Source: Eutreptiella sp. 'Long Island Sound 2002' (taxonomy: Eukaryota; Euglenozoa; Euglenophyceae; Eutreptiales; Eutreptiaceae). From it: a DNA stretch of 64,000 nt. Shown here one piece after another: positions 46,431 to 58,102 of this stretch. Location of the stretch: assembly GCA_964036045.1 (NCBI GenBank), contig OZ038387.1:57506427-57570426 (forward strand), in the 5' to 3' direction. A program made the translations under genes and the position numbers. The notes under the pieces are model-generated. The model saw only the letters and a list, made by a program, of their open reading frames with translations, searched no databases and had not been told where the DNA came from. How positions within the stretch are numbered: the first letter of the stretch is position 1; each line of letters begins with the position of its first letter.

Positions 46431-47365
46431 GACCCCCGACCCCTCTACCCCGCCGCGTGTTCAGTTCGTGAACCGAGCAAGCGACCCAGTGTCACAGCCA
46501 AGCGAACCTCGAAATTGTCCTACATACATGGTAATCCTTGAGGGAAAGTCTAAGAAAAAGATTCGCCTTGTGCGTGATTTATGATCCCAGTTTTCTCTCA
46601 GGCTCAGTAACAGCGATGGATCTACGGCTCCTTCCGGTACCTGACCCTGCCTGCTCCTTCCCCACCTCCCCGCTGCGCTTCATTACTCCCCCCCCCCCCC
46701 CGAACCCACCGAGTGCATATATTTGTGAGGAACCGTGTCATTTCTCGCAGTCTGTATGTCATCAAGTGCGGTAGGACGTTTTCAGGAAATGAATCTCCAC
46801 ATCACCAAGTTGGAGCGCTTTAACCTCGGTGGGCGTTCTGCCCACTGATGTTTAATTTGGGCTCCCCACCGTTGCAGGGTTCGTTTTCCAACGCCCTTTA
46901 AAGTTTTCGTTCCCAGGTTTTGGACCTCAGTTTCTTGCGCACGCTTATTTCCAATTCGTGTTTACCGCACTTTTGCGTTGAGCTGGTGGCCCTGTTAAGC
47001 CTGAGAGTCCCGTGCATCGGTACCTGAAAAGGAGTCGGTGACATTTGCTGCGGAATGTTATATTGGCATCGCACACTGCTTATTTTCCTGCCGCGTGCTC
47101 GAAGGTGGGTGCATGGGACAGATTTGTCCCCCGATGCTTGCCTCTGATTGTATTCTCTCCCCTCCGCTGTGGTGCTGCAACGTTGGCCACGGGTCCCAGC
47201 ATGCGGTTTTGTGGTGGCTGATTCGAATTTAACACATCCATCGCATCTTCCCCACACATCCTCACACATCCCCAAGGTTAAGCTGCGGAACACGCTTCAG
47301 TTTTTCGAAAAACCTCGCCTGCCTCCCAAGCTTTTGCAGCTGGGGTTGGTTGCCCAGTACATTAG
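46431..47365 (+). CDS. Two candidate exons of an unidentified gene
   Basis: Exon 46431-46530 lies between ACAACCAG and GTAATCC. Exon 47277-47365 lies between CCCCAAG and GTTAGTG. The first ends in phase 0 and the second opens in phase 0, giving ...PRNCPTYM joined to VKLRNTLQFFEKPRLPPKLL without a stop. The second exon ends with two bases of a codon. No family is recognised. It may be the 5' part of the WD40-like gene to the right, but I found no phase-consistent chain across 47366-48859. Confidence 0.35.
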
Positions 47366-48859
47366 GTTAGTGCGCGCAGCGTGTCCAGATTGGCTCTAGC
47401 TTTTGAAGGTTAGAGTTAGACCCGGGCTACAGTCAGTTTTCTGGGACAGAAATCTTGTCGCCCAGGGTCTGAAAGCTTTCAGCTTTTTTTTTTAAGGATA
47501 GCTGACGTCATCCTGTCGCATTTCCCGGTTCACAGTTTTTGACAGCTTTCAGCCTCCGAACCCGCTCTCTGCCAGGCTGCTGTCTATTAGACGTCGAAAA
47601 GAACGGCCATGCATTGTTGCTAATTTGGCAGAGCGGTAGCATCATTGCCCACTTTGTGTCCTCCTTCTACCCCAGTCTCGTCTCAACACCATTTGTCCAT
47701 TGAATTGAATTGAACCCCATGTGCGCTCAACACTGTGAAGCTGAATGAATTGCAGTATTTCATTGAAGGCGAACACTGCAATGGAATTTTGGTTCAGTGT
47801 GCAAGAATTTTTTCCAGCCCAGTTCCTCCCCCAGTTAAGCCTCTTCAGACCAGGGCTGATACCTAAATTTCAGGCCCCGTTTCAATGTATATCTGAACAG
47901 GCAAAAAAAAACGTAACAGCGAACAGTGTTATTCTCCCCAGGAAAACCTACGCACTCGCTTTTTTGTTGGGAACGGTGCGAGGGGCTCTCCTGGAAAGTG
48001 CAAGCACTCGTAGTTTTTTGCGGAGCCATTCAAGGGGGCAGTTTTAAGAAGAGCCTCCTCGATTATCGTTGGCACGCATGACCGAGTTCAACCCACCGTG
48101 TTGCCGTTCAATGAGACCTAAAAGGCGGAAACACCAAAGGCGACAGACACGGGTGGCTCAGATACCCTTGCTCTGTGCCGGATGCGAGATGCGGGATTCG
48201 AGATGCGGGACTCTACGCTTCAGAAGTGTGCAATTGCATTACGTTCGCGATGTCATGAATTTCTGGCATTGTCGCAGTCGCAGTGGAAATTGCCATGTAG
48301 AAATCTGCTGCCAGTGGAGTGTAAGGGGGTTTCTGGCAGTCGGGTAATACTTTCTGGCAGGCCAACACCACGTGCTCGTTTCTAAACCTCAACGTCGCCT
48401 CCGTCGGTGACCTCGTCTTCACCTGTGCATTAATGGTTTCCCATCGTCCTCCACTTCTTCCTCCTCTTCTCAAGCATTTCCCCGCCCTGCAGCGGGATAG
48501 TATGCGTTTTGGGATGAGACAGCTTTCACTAGTATCGACTGGTTTCTGTCTCTTCCTTGATTTCCTCTTCCTCGTCCTCCCCCACTTGAAGGAGGAGCGC
48601 CTGACAATCATCACTCATCCTCCCCTCGCTTACCCGTGGATTTGCAGTTCCGTCCTGTTTCCATGTGTTCCCCCCCGTTAGCGGTGTGGCACACAAGGGT
48701 GCGCGCCGTGCTGATTGCCACACCTCCAAGCGTGCAACCACATCCTGGGTTCTTTGTGGCCCTGTGTGCGCGCCAAGTGGGTTGCCAACCATTGAAGCCC
48801 TCTTCCAATCCCCGTTCACAAGCTGACGGAATTTTCGTTGGTGGTTTTTGCTGACGCAG

Positions 48860-51098
48860 CAACACGTGGACTGTGCTGTGCGGCAGGTGCCTGCAGACAG
48901 AGACCCAAGCATGCTGCTACTGGGAACGGATAGATTCATTAGTCTGCAAAGTTGTGGTGGGTTGTTCTCATCGAGATGTAAATACAGTGTTTACGGGGCA
49001 CGAGTGCCGCCATCTCTCTGCCTCTGTGTCCTGCGAACACCAGGATCAAGCTGTATAGTATGGGATATCAGCAAGGTAAGGATGCAGCAGAATGCATTGG
49101 CTGGTGATCATGCATCGAACAGGATGGAACCAGTTCACTCTTTTTCATTGGCTGCGCAGATGCGCATTAAAATTTTGGGTGAAAGTATGCTCGATTCTTC
49201 GACCGGGTGCTCTGCCTTTTTATCGCACCTGCAGGGACACTGGTTGCAGCGGCCTGTACCATCGTTGTGGTACGATTTTCTCTTTGGCCAAGGCAATGTG
49301 CGAACAGGTGCCCCGTTCTTTCCCAGATCTGTGACCTCTCGGTCTGCAGGGCTGTGAGTCGTTGGGGGCGTCACAGATTCTCCTCGTTAGACGCAATCTG
49401 CATCTGTACCGTGTTTGTGTTGTCACATTTGTGCTGCATTTTTTGAGTGAGACCACGCATGGCGTGGTGTAAGTTTCTTGACCTCCTCCTCTTCCAGCAG
49501 CAGGTTGACGTGTGCCCTTTGGGATGTTTTGACCGTAACCTTGGGTAACCTCGAACCATCTCACCTGCTGACCTACGCCAACGAGCCAAGTGGCAACTGC
49601 GGTGAACCCTCACACGTGGCGCAGACAACAAGCCGACTTCGGGACGTTGTTGCGGTTTCGTCCTACAACCATTCCCCCTGCACGTCTCTTCGGAGTATTC
49701 ACCATTTCGAGGAATTGAACCCCTGTGATCTTGTGCTGCGTAAAGCCGAAAAATGCTCGGTTGAAGCGGTGAGTCCGAGGCACACGTCTGCACTCTGCAC
49801 CCCCCCCCCCCCCAAAAGGAACAATTAACACGTCAGTCTGGGTTCCCCTCCCCGTTGTACCCCATACAAAGCCTTCAGTTCGAGCATTATTTGTGCTATG
49901 ACACAGGCTGTTTGGTTTCTTCAGGTAACTGGCGGCGGCGGCTGGTGGCTCTGTCCCAAGTAGGAAGGATTGCAACGGTGAATCATTGAGAGATCCTTCT
50001 CGGTTCTGCTTTTATGGCCAGCGGTTGGCGTAAGGGAAGATAGAAAGTGGTGTTTCCTGTAGTTGCACGAATGATACACGTTTTTGGGTGTTTCTAGGCC
50101 CATATGGTCGACCCATTGCAGTCATTTGCAGTGCAGCGGACAAGTAAGTCGTGGAAATCAGCTTGCAGACCGTGTTATTTGCACGCGTCCATTATCGAAT
50201 GAATTGTTTGCGGCTTCCCGAGTATATTGATTCCTCTCCACACATTTTCCCAGGGCAGGCAGACTCTCGTTGACTCCACATCATTTTGAACAACACACTG
50301 TTATTTCACCAGAAAGGGAGGTTAGGTTAGGTAGGAAGGTTTGGCAAGTAAAGGGGGGGCGACCACCGAAGGCGGAGGGCTAAGAGATTCACACGCAGGG
50401 GTGTGTGTTCAAAGTCTAGCACGTTAGGGCACACTGTTTATCCCACGGAGCACAATCACCCGGTTTTTCAACGACTGACCCTCCTGCCTCTGGAGCGATT
50501 ATCTATTTTTTTTGTGATGTTTCATCCCACGCTACACGTTTCCCCAATGATTTGTTTGGAGCGGCTTTTTGCTGTAGTTCTGTAATTTTGCCCACCCAAG
50601 CGCTCATTCACAAGGAATCGTCTCCGCAACCTATCGTCAGCGTCCATGATTGCTGTTTTTCAAGTGGTTTGATAGTGCTTGCAATGAAGGATGTTTTCTA
50701 GCATTGTACTGTAGGCGGGTTGACACTGAAACAGTGACCAAGTATTCTTGCCTCTGGCGGCATGGCATCATGAGGTGACTTACACCAAGCAGAATGGTGC
50801 CACCCCACTGTGCCAATTGATGACAGTAGATGACATTGTGGGCACTCCCATTTCCTGGACCCATCCCCTCGAAGTTTGCTTCCTGCGCCCTGCACTGCTC
50901 TTTTATCCTCGGAGCGATTTCACCCCTTCCCCTGACCTGCATTTTTTTGTTTTCACCCAACAGTACACAACCCCAGCACCCCGTCGGAGTGCAGCATTTT
51001 ACCTCTCGCGAGGTCCACAAAATGGGAGTGGCAACCCTCAAACACACATCTGGTTGCCAACCTGCTTGTCCTCAAGCAGACGGTTCAGTTGGGGAACG
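48860..51098 (+). CDS. Partial multi-exon WD40-repeat gene, possibly a Mio/GATOR2-subunit homologue
   Basis: Candidate exons: 48860-48950 plus 49044-49075 (joined length 123, no stop), 49350-49410, about 49488-49768, 50098-50143, 50964-51098. The last three chain in phase. Donors include AAG|GTAAGG, GCG|GTGAGT and CAA|GTAAGT. Blocks in order: MLLLGTDRFISL then SSCIVWDISK; SQILLVRRNLHLYR; VDPLQSFAV; and TKWEWQPSNTHLVANLL ending in VQL. Order and spacing recall the WD40 propeller of Mio (a GATOR2 subunit in TORC1 amino-acid signalling), which has an IWDI-S-K strand, an LLLAG..RNL strand, a VDP segment and a W-P...LLA strand. This is a by-eye match from memory. Exon borders between 49076 and 49487 do not chain cleanly, and the C-terminal zinc domain of Mio was not found in the window. 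Confidence 0.4.
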
Positions 51099-51459
51099 GT
51101 AATTTCTGCTGTTCATGATATTTGGACATTTGGAAAGTGTGTTTCATGCACACACATTTCTGCATAGCTGCTTGCAGTGTTGATTACGAGTTGGCTGTTT
51201 GGTCAAGCTCCGATGCAGACGTGCTGCTTCTGTACAATTGCAGGGGAGTTTATAATCCTCCATATTTTTTTCGGCGCTCATCACAGGTCTGAGCGCAAAT
51301 ATTTTTGTTTTGGCTTTAGCTCTTACTCTGGCAAGGGCTTCATGACCCTGGTGTAAGTGGAGGAACTTGTTGGGCTTGGACTGCTTTTCCCCCCCTCGCA
51401 ATATTGGTTGGACCCGGTACTGCATCCGCCTGTAAGGTGTTGGGTGTTATGGGACTGTT

Positions 51460-51540
51460 GTTTCCATTGGCTCATTGGCCCGAGGTTCTTGTCTGGTATT
51501 TCCATTGGCTCATTTGCCGAAGGTTCTTGTATGTTCAGGA
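51460..51540 (+). repeat. Short imperfect tandem duplication
   Basis: TTTCCATTGGCTCATT...GAGGTTCTTGT is followed at once by TTTCCATTGGCTCATT...GAAGGTTCTTGT, a period of about 38 bp. Confidence 0.75.
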
Positions 51541-51822
51541 GGACAGGAACATAGACACAAGCTGAGTCGATCAATGGACAGTTGGTTGGAAGCGAGCAAT
51601 GCATGGTGTGGCCACATTTGTGCCTACCGACAATTATGTGTTTCTGGGCAGTGCAGTTGCATAGAGGTCTGGTTCGCTTTTTTTTTGCACTTTGGCAAAA
51701 TGGGAGGGAAGATTTTCATGGGGTAGTGCAGTATTACACTTGCACTAAAGACTTCACTGCTGTCCCGGGGAATCTGGCAGAGAAATTTCGAGGGGGGGAA
51801 ATTTCGGCAACCCCCCAAATTT

Positions 51823-51924
51823 TGGTGTTTAGTCTGTTATTGGGAGCTGCACAGGGCATACACTGAAAAATTCTGGTGTTTAGTCTATAATTGGGAGCTG
51901 CTCAATGGATTCACTGAAAAATCC
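51823..51924 (+). repeat. About 51-bp imperfect tandem duplication
   Basis: TGGTGTTTAGTCT...TTGGGAGCTGC...CACTGAAAAAT occurs twice in tandem with a few mismatches. Confidence 0.8.
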
Positions 51925-52095
51925 TCTCTGCGGCCCGCCGGATTTGACCGTACCTGGGTTCGGCATACCTATCGGCTCGGCGTACTTTCGGCGGGCTGAA
52001 GGTACCGCCGTACCTCCGGCCGAAGATACGGTTTAATCCGTCACCCCCCTTTGTGCTAGGGCCACAGGCAAGGCGGTGCACACACAAGGTGGAAC

Positions 52096-52233
52096 TGCAG
52101 TTAGTATAGCGCAGCGGAGTAACGAAAGTTCTGCCACCGGGCCCCCAGCACTGCCCCTCCCCCCCTGTCCTACTTCCCCTCCTCCCTCCTCCCCTCCTTA
52201 GCCTTTTTATAATTTAAAGGCGGGGATACATCG
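52096..52233 (+). repeat. Terminal repeat A1 of the YR element
   Basis: Starts TGCAGTTAGTATAGCGCAGC and ends AAAGGCGGGGATACATCG; about 138 bp, matching A2 with few differences. Preceded by GAAC at 52092-52095. Confidence 0.88.
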
Positions 52234-52451
52234 GGTCATCCAATGGGCTCGGCCAAAAATGATGGGGCTTGGGACTAGAGACGTCTAAAAGACGAGGACC
52301 CCGCGGCGAAGTCAACAGCATGGGCCCACCTGATTCAGACGCCCTGGATGGCCCGTATGATCCCGCTTCAGCATCGTACAGGTGGCGGGCGTGGCAGGAT
52401 GGTTTCGGGACGGAGTCAGCTGGAGTGCGGTGAAGCTGGCCAGGACCTTCC

Positions 52452-53874
52452 ATGAGACGCTTGGGATCTCGTTTCAATCCCCTGATCCTGCTGTATGGGC
52501 TGACACTTGCCTGGGGACTAGAGGTGACTGCGTTCAGCCTGTCTGTGGATGAGGCGGCCGTCGGGTTTGCTGTCTGCGACTGCCAAGCCGCCTGCAAAAT
52601 GGCGAGCAGGAGAGGAGGAGTGGGGATCAAGGGTGAGAGACACTCTCAGGGGAAGAACGCAAAGCCCGAGACCAATAGTGGTATGGCTGTGGACGAGGAG
52701 GCGGGCGCCGCAGCCGGTGAGCGCGAAGGAGGTGGGGGGCTGGCCGCGGCTGAGGAGGACGAACTGACGTACAAGGAGCCCTCCTTCAAAAATGCCAGGT
52801 GGATGAGAAAGAGGCCCGGAGCCCTGCGGTGGACGGGCAAACTGTGCCGCCTGCTTCAGAGGTTAATGGAGGCCGAGGAGTCTGAGACTGTGACAGAGGT
52901 GTCCACGATCATTGACGATGTCTGGCAATTGCTCCTTGATTGCGACAAGTCGGGTAAGGATGCGGTCAAGGCAAAAATAAAGGAGGTCAAAAAGAGGAAC
53001 AAGAAGAAGGCCAAAAAACAGAGGCGAAAGGAGAAAAAGAAGGAGATGAAGGAGCGCCGATCATCTCGGAGGGGAAAAGGGAGGCGCAGGTCCTCCGACT
53101 CGGATTCGTCGTCCACGGACAGTAGCAGCGACAGTGCGTCCGATACATCATCCTCGGCAAGCTCCAGCTCATCGGGGCGCCACTCAAAGCGCAAAAGCAG
53201 AGGTGGCACGCAGGGGAGCACGAGTCAGCCGGAGTTCAAGTGGATAGACGGAATGCGCCAGGGATGTGCAGTACTATGAACTTAGAGAGTTGCCTAGAGA
53301 GCAACCCAGAGAGTTGCTCCTGCCCAATACCTTCACCCCCATCCAGCTCCCCTGCATTTCTGTTGGAGGCCCTGCTCTGCTGCGAGCGAGCCCTCCGGTG
53401 GTTGGCCGGAGGACAGCAGCCAACAAAAAAAAAACCAGCAGACCTCTGGCCCGAAAACCAAACATGAAACAGCCCACGCCCCCGGGCCCGGGCCGTGCCA
53501 CAGGCCAAGAATGTGGCCGCGGGTCCCGAGGATTGACCATCCTCCAGGGCACTCAGAAGGGGGTTTGGATGTGGGGTGCAGGGCACCCAAGCCTCATGCA
53601 CATGGAAACGCAGAGTTGTGGACGGCCTGAGGACGGAGGTGTGGGAACAGCAAAAACAGTCAAACGACCCCCGCAACAACCAGCACAACCCCCAGTACGC
53701 CAACTACTGGGTGCCGCTGACACGCAGGCGGCACACCATGCCACAACCAGCACAGCCCTGGCACACCAACTACTGGGCTCTGCGAACGCGGAAACAACAT
53801 CAGCAGGAGCACCGGTTGCAGCGGCCGACAGAATGCAGCGACCCGACGCAACATGCGAAGGGAAGAACGGGTGA
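52452..53874 (+). pseudogene. Gag-like protein of the YR element, N-terminal part, frameshifted
   Basis: The first frame (ATG 52452 to TGA 53279) has a helical segment (KLCRLLQRLMEAEESETVTE), a strongly basic Lys tract (KKRNKKKAKKQRRKEKKK) and Ser/Asp and Ser runs (DSDSSSTDSSSDSASDTSSS). Just before the stop the reading moves to the next frame at about 53255. There ARDVQYYELRELPREQPREL and a Pro/Gln/Ala-rich continuation stay open to 53874. Basic plus Ser-rich composition suits an RNA-binding Gag, but no named Gag domain is recognised. Confidence 0.6.
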
Positions 53875-54457
53875 CTGTCCAGGTCCCCGTAAAGAGACAA
53901 CCACCCGACGGAATGTCGCAGGAATGTCACACGGGGGGTGGGGCGCTGGTGGATGACCCCCGCGATGGAGTGGGCACACAGGACGTGCCCGGCAGCCCCG
54001 AAGGCACGCCCCATCACTTCAGACCACAAAGCCGCGGCGGTCTTCACCTCCGTGGACGCCTTGTGCAACGTCAACACTGTCCTCGGCAACGGGCAACGCC
54101 CACGACGCGAGGGCACTCTCCAAATGTCAGAGTGAAGTCTGAGTGCAGTCCCCCCAACGAGGGCGTTAGGCTGCACCTGGGCAAAGTGATGCTCTTCCGC
54201 ACATCAGACAGGGACAGGCAGGGATGCATTGGAAGGGAAAGGAACCCAAAGGGGGGGGGGGGTCAGAAGCGGTTAGACAGGCGGTTGCAGGAGGTTGCAG
54301 GCGGGTATTATCGGTTACAAATGCCGTTGAGGCCGGCACTCACCGTCAGGGGGACAGTGGCTGGGCGTAGGCTGGGCGCCCTGGAGGGGGGCGGGGGTAA
54401 CCCCCCCCTTCCAATGCATCCCTGCCTCACCCCCAACTCAAAGGCGGTTGGAGGAGG

Positions 54458-54778
54458 TTGCCACAGCGGTTGGGGGCGGTTACTGTCGGTTGCAATGCCA
54501 TTGAAGCTGGCACTCGCCGTCAGGGGGACAGTGGCTGCCCCCCTAAGCAAAACCTCTGCAACACTCTGCTCAAAACACTCCGCAGCCGCTGCACGCCCGG
54601 GGGTTGCGTCGGACTCATTCCCACGCCTCCACATGCCGTAGGAGCTTTCACTTTCAGCAAGAAAACAGGAGACTGGGTTAATTGCGAAAACCCTCCAAAA
54701 ACGGCATGCCCGGAGTGTGGTGGCCACCATTGGTGGTTTGATAGGGAGAAGCACGGGTGTAAAGGCTCGAGGAAGTGA
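54458..54778 (+). pseudogene. Gag C-terminal zinc-binding segment of the YR element
   Basis: The frame ends with a cysteine/histidine cluster CPECGGHHWWFDREKHGC before TGA 54776-54778. A zinc knuckle-like segment at the end of Gag, just before the next ORF, is common in YR elements. How it joins the upstream Gag frame (1.2 kb away, different register) is unclear. The space between contains direct repeats around CTCACCGTCAGGGGGACAG (near 54340 and 54515). Confidence 0.5.
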
Positions 54779-55700
54779 CTGCGGAGCCATGACGATGGAG
54801 ACGGGGCTGCAGGAGGCACACGGGGGGACGAGGAGTGCGAGTGCGAGTGGCCGTGGGCGACCGCGCGCGACAGACTCGAGGCGGCGATGTTTGACGAGTA
54901 CGGGACGGCTTTTGATGCCAAGACAGTGCGCCGCCTGCAGGATGGTACCCTCGACGGGTATCTGCGGCAGCTCAGGCGACTGGCCAGGCTGGAGCGGATG
55001 CGACCAGGCGACGGTGCTCGGGGTATACTAGAAGCCAGGCTGATGCAGGTTGTGCAGGGCGACCTGTCAGAGAGCCGCAAAAATCGTTCTGGCTGCGGCG
55101 AGGGTGGCCGAAAAAATGGAGTGGCTTGCCCCGGTAGTGCGGAAGTCTGATTGGTACCTGGTTATGTCTATCGAACAGCGGCGCTGCAAAGAGCAGCGGG
55201 CGGAGGCGAAGGAGTGGGCGCAACTGGAGGACCTGTGCAAGCTGTGTGCGGCTGCCTCCGGCTTTGCGGAATGGGAGGCGGTGGCGCTGGCGTGCGTGTC
55301 GGTGGGACACTGCCTTCGCGGTTCCGAGGCGGGGGCTGGGGTGGGGCAGGAAGATGAAGGAGTGCGGTTTTTTGGAACAAAGTTTAGGAGGGGGGTCCAG
55401 CGACAGGAAGTGGGGCCCAGGGTGCGAGAATGGTTACAGTTCCTGGCGAAACTCAGGGCACTCAAGGGGTTGCACCCCGACAGGGGGGCGTGGCACGAGT
55501 CTAGGGAAGCGCTAGGGAAGACGTTGGTCAGCCTGCTGGAGAGGGGGGAGGGGAAGAAAACTGTCCGGTGGCACAGTTTCCGTAGGATGGGGGCAGCACA
55601 ACTTCGGGAAATGGGGGCGCCGCTCACAACAATCATGCTGTGGGGGGGCTGGAAGTCAGCGAAAGTCGCGCAGATGTATACCGAGGCCCCCCCCAGGTGA
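54779..55700 (+). pseudogene. Tyrosine recombinase (integrase) of the YR retrotransposon
   Basis: The N-terminal core-binding part (TAKTVRRLQDGTLDGYLRQL-type region, frame from 54779) shifts frame near 55065. The catalytic part runs on to TGA at 55698-55700. The catalytic residues seen are box I Arg in GHCLRGSEAG, HSFRR (His and second Arg), the WGGWKS block at the position of the third basic/aromatic residue, and nucleophile Tyr in AQMYTEAP. These enzymes insert the circular cDNA by strand exchange at a short core. The RT frame starts inside its 3' end (overlap of about 60 bases, different register). This placement before RT is unusual. Confidence 0.85.
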
Positions 55701-57758
55701 AAGTTTGCCCGCTCGGGAAAAATCCCATGGCCCATGTGGGGGGGGGGGGGGGGCAGAGCCATGCTACTGCACAAAGCAGGGCTCCACACTCTCTTTCTGG
55801 CCGTCATGGATACGCCGGGAAATCGCCTTCGCGGCCGGAGAAGCTTCCCGACTTGCTGGGGGATCGCCTGAGGGGGGTGAGAATGCACGCAAACGAGAAA
55901 GGACAGTGTCCCCGAGTGCGAGTGCTGCGAGGACAATTGCGAGATGCGGCGAGGGCGATAAGCGAAATGCGGGGCGTCAAGGTGCACAGGCAAGAGATGG
56001 TGCGTAACCTCATTACGGGGATGGGTGAGGCAGTGCTCAGACTTGAGTGTGGAGAGGAGGGTCTGGATACGCTGTGCAGTGTGTTGACAAAAGTTGGGGA
56101 GGGGGACTTAGACGAGGAGGACGATGGGTACTACAGTAGTAGTGACGAGGAGGGGGTGGTTACCGAGGAAATGGCTGCTCGGGGGGTGGGGGAAGCGGGG
56201 TGTGTGACAGTGTCGGATAAGATCTGGAACAGCCTAGTCCCTCGTGACCTTCTGAGGGTGTACCGGAGGCAGTTGAGGGAGGACAGTGCGGGGGTTGAAA
56301 AGTCACAAGGGGGGAGACCGGGGCCTGTGGACGCAATGCTGGAATGCCTCAGAACTGAGACTAAGGGACTGCGCGGAACAAAGCGACCCGAGAAGGCCAA
56401 AATGTTCCTTACGTGGAAGAATACACTAAAATGCCGAGCCATTCTTGATGCGCGGGGAGTCAACGCAAGCGACCCCCGGAAGCCCCCAAAGTTCAGACTC
56501 CCTGGGCTGGAGGCCATCCGCCACTGGATGGGACGTGCGCGCCCTCGGCGTGTGGGGGGAGGCAGGTGCCGTGTTTTTTTGGCTAAACTGGACCTGCAGA
56601 ATGCTTACTGGAGCATCCGCCTTCCCACCGCATGGCGCAGTGTTTTTGTGTTCGGGGGGCGGGTGTAGGCGTTTTCGATATGCAAGGCTGCCTTTCGGAT
56701 GGGCCTATAGCCCTGTGATATGTCAGAAGCTGGTATCCTCTGTTATCCGGGGGGCCTTGCCGAGACGTGGTGTGCTGGGTTGGGTGTATCTGGACGACAT
56801 TTTACTGTCGTGCAGGAGCAAGAGTCGGCTGAGGGGGGCTGTGAGGGACTGCATTCGAAGGCTGAGACGTGCGGGTTTTATTGTGGGGGCTAGCCGGAAG
56901 TCCTAGCCGGAACCAACTGAGCGCCTCGGTTTTATTGGTAAGCAAATTGACACCAACTCTGGGAGAATCAGCAATGCGGTGGATGCCTTGGTCGGTGCTT
57001 TCAGGGCGTGGGTCAGGGGGATGGGCAGGGGGCGCCTGCCCTCAAAGGTTATGGAACGCCTCCTGGGTAAACTGTGCTGGCTGAGCAGGCCCCATGCGGG
57101 TCCGGGCGCCTTCCTGGCGGGCGCATATCGAGGTTTGCAGAGTGGGAAAGGGGTGTTTGGGAGGGGGGTCTGCAAAGGGGTGGCGAAAGTGCTCCTGTTT
57201 TCTTGTGTCCCTCAGCCGTGTGACCCTCCAGGGCCTGGTGGACGAGGGGCCCGGGAGGTGTTCGTGGATGCGGCTTCAGAGGGCAAAGTTTTTCGACTGG
57301 GAGTTGTTGGGGGGGGGGATTACTATCGATCGGAGGTGTGTCCGCTCTAGGTGGACTCCCTGCAGCAGGCGGAGCTGTATGCGCTGTACATCGTTGTTAA
57401 GGTGGCATCCTATCGTGGTTTTGAAAGAATTTGTGTGGGTTCAGACAGCAACGTAGCTAGGTCTCAGATTAATGAGCTTCGGGCGTCGGTGCATGCCGAT
57501 TCTGAGCAACAAATACTCCGGCGCCTGTTTTGGCTCAGGTGCTGGAGTACTGTTAGTGTCGAGTCCTTCAGGGTGCCGTCTTTTTTAAATGCGGCCGACC
57601 CCCTGAGTAGGGAGACAAGCTTCCAGTCTCGGAAACAGGCCATTGCCGAAGCAGCAAGGCGTTGTGAGATGTGGGAAAGAGCCGTCGACACGAAGTACAT
57701 GGGTCTGATGGAGATGATTCGCCCCCCGTGGAGATTCAAGGGGGAGGTGGGGGACTGA
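55640..57758 (+). pseudogene. Reverse transcriptase-RNase H of the YR retrotransposon
   Basis: The N-terminal region is unassigned and acidic (DEEDDGYYSSSDEEG). RT blocks: FLTWKNTLKCRAILDARGVN, AKLDLQNAYWSIRLP (first catalytic Asp), YARLPFGWAYSPVICQKLV and VYLDDILLS (catalytic DD). RNase H follows: VFVDAASEGK, QQAELYALYIV, GSDSNVARSQI and the terminal AADPLSR. The sequence shifts register near 56655 in a GGGGGG run between the first two RT palm blocks. In-frame TAG codons lie at 56904-56906 and 57348-57350. After each TAG the homology continues at once, so these are point lesions or sequencing errors. The frame ends at TGA 57756-57758, about 50 bases before B1. Confidence 0.85.
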
Positions 57759-57810
57759 TGACGCGACGGTTACGAAGGAGAAATGGACGCGCAGTCGCGC
57801 GGCAAAATCT

Positions 57811-57877
57811 GCTGTCCGTGGAGTAGTGCATCTGTCCTGATTGCTTTGTCCAAGGGGAGGGGTGGGGCATGCAGAAC
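57811..57877 (+). repeat. Split repeat B1 of the YR element
   Basis: 67 bp, GCTGTCCGTGGAGTAGTGCA...GCATGCAGAAC. It matches B2 at 58103-58169 with a few substitutions and is fused at GAAC (57874-57877) to A2. Confidence 0.88.
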
Positions 57878-58017
57878 TGCAGTTAGTATAGCGCAGCGGG
57901 GTAACGAAAGTTCTGCCACCGGGCCCCTAGCACTCCCCCCCCCCCCCCCTGTCCTGCTTCCCCTCTTCCCTCCTCCCCTCCTTAGCCTTTTTTCAATTTA
58001 AAGGCGGGGGTACATCG
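57878..58017 (+). repeat. Split repeat A2 of the YR element
   Basis: About 140 bp, a second copy of A1, with length change only in the poly-C run. Confidence 0.88.
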
Positions 58018-58102
58018 ACCCACCCGCCTGCCCTGTGTCTTGTCCCGGTGCCTGCCAGGGTTGAAGAAAGGACAGCCCTTCATATGTTCCTCTATCACTG
58101 TC

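Noticed and set aside
52646-53221. Minus-strand ORFs opposite the YR-element Gag
   Set aside because: They are mirror images of Ser/Lys-rich Gag codons with no independent features.
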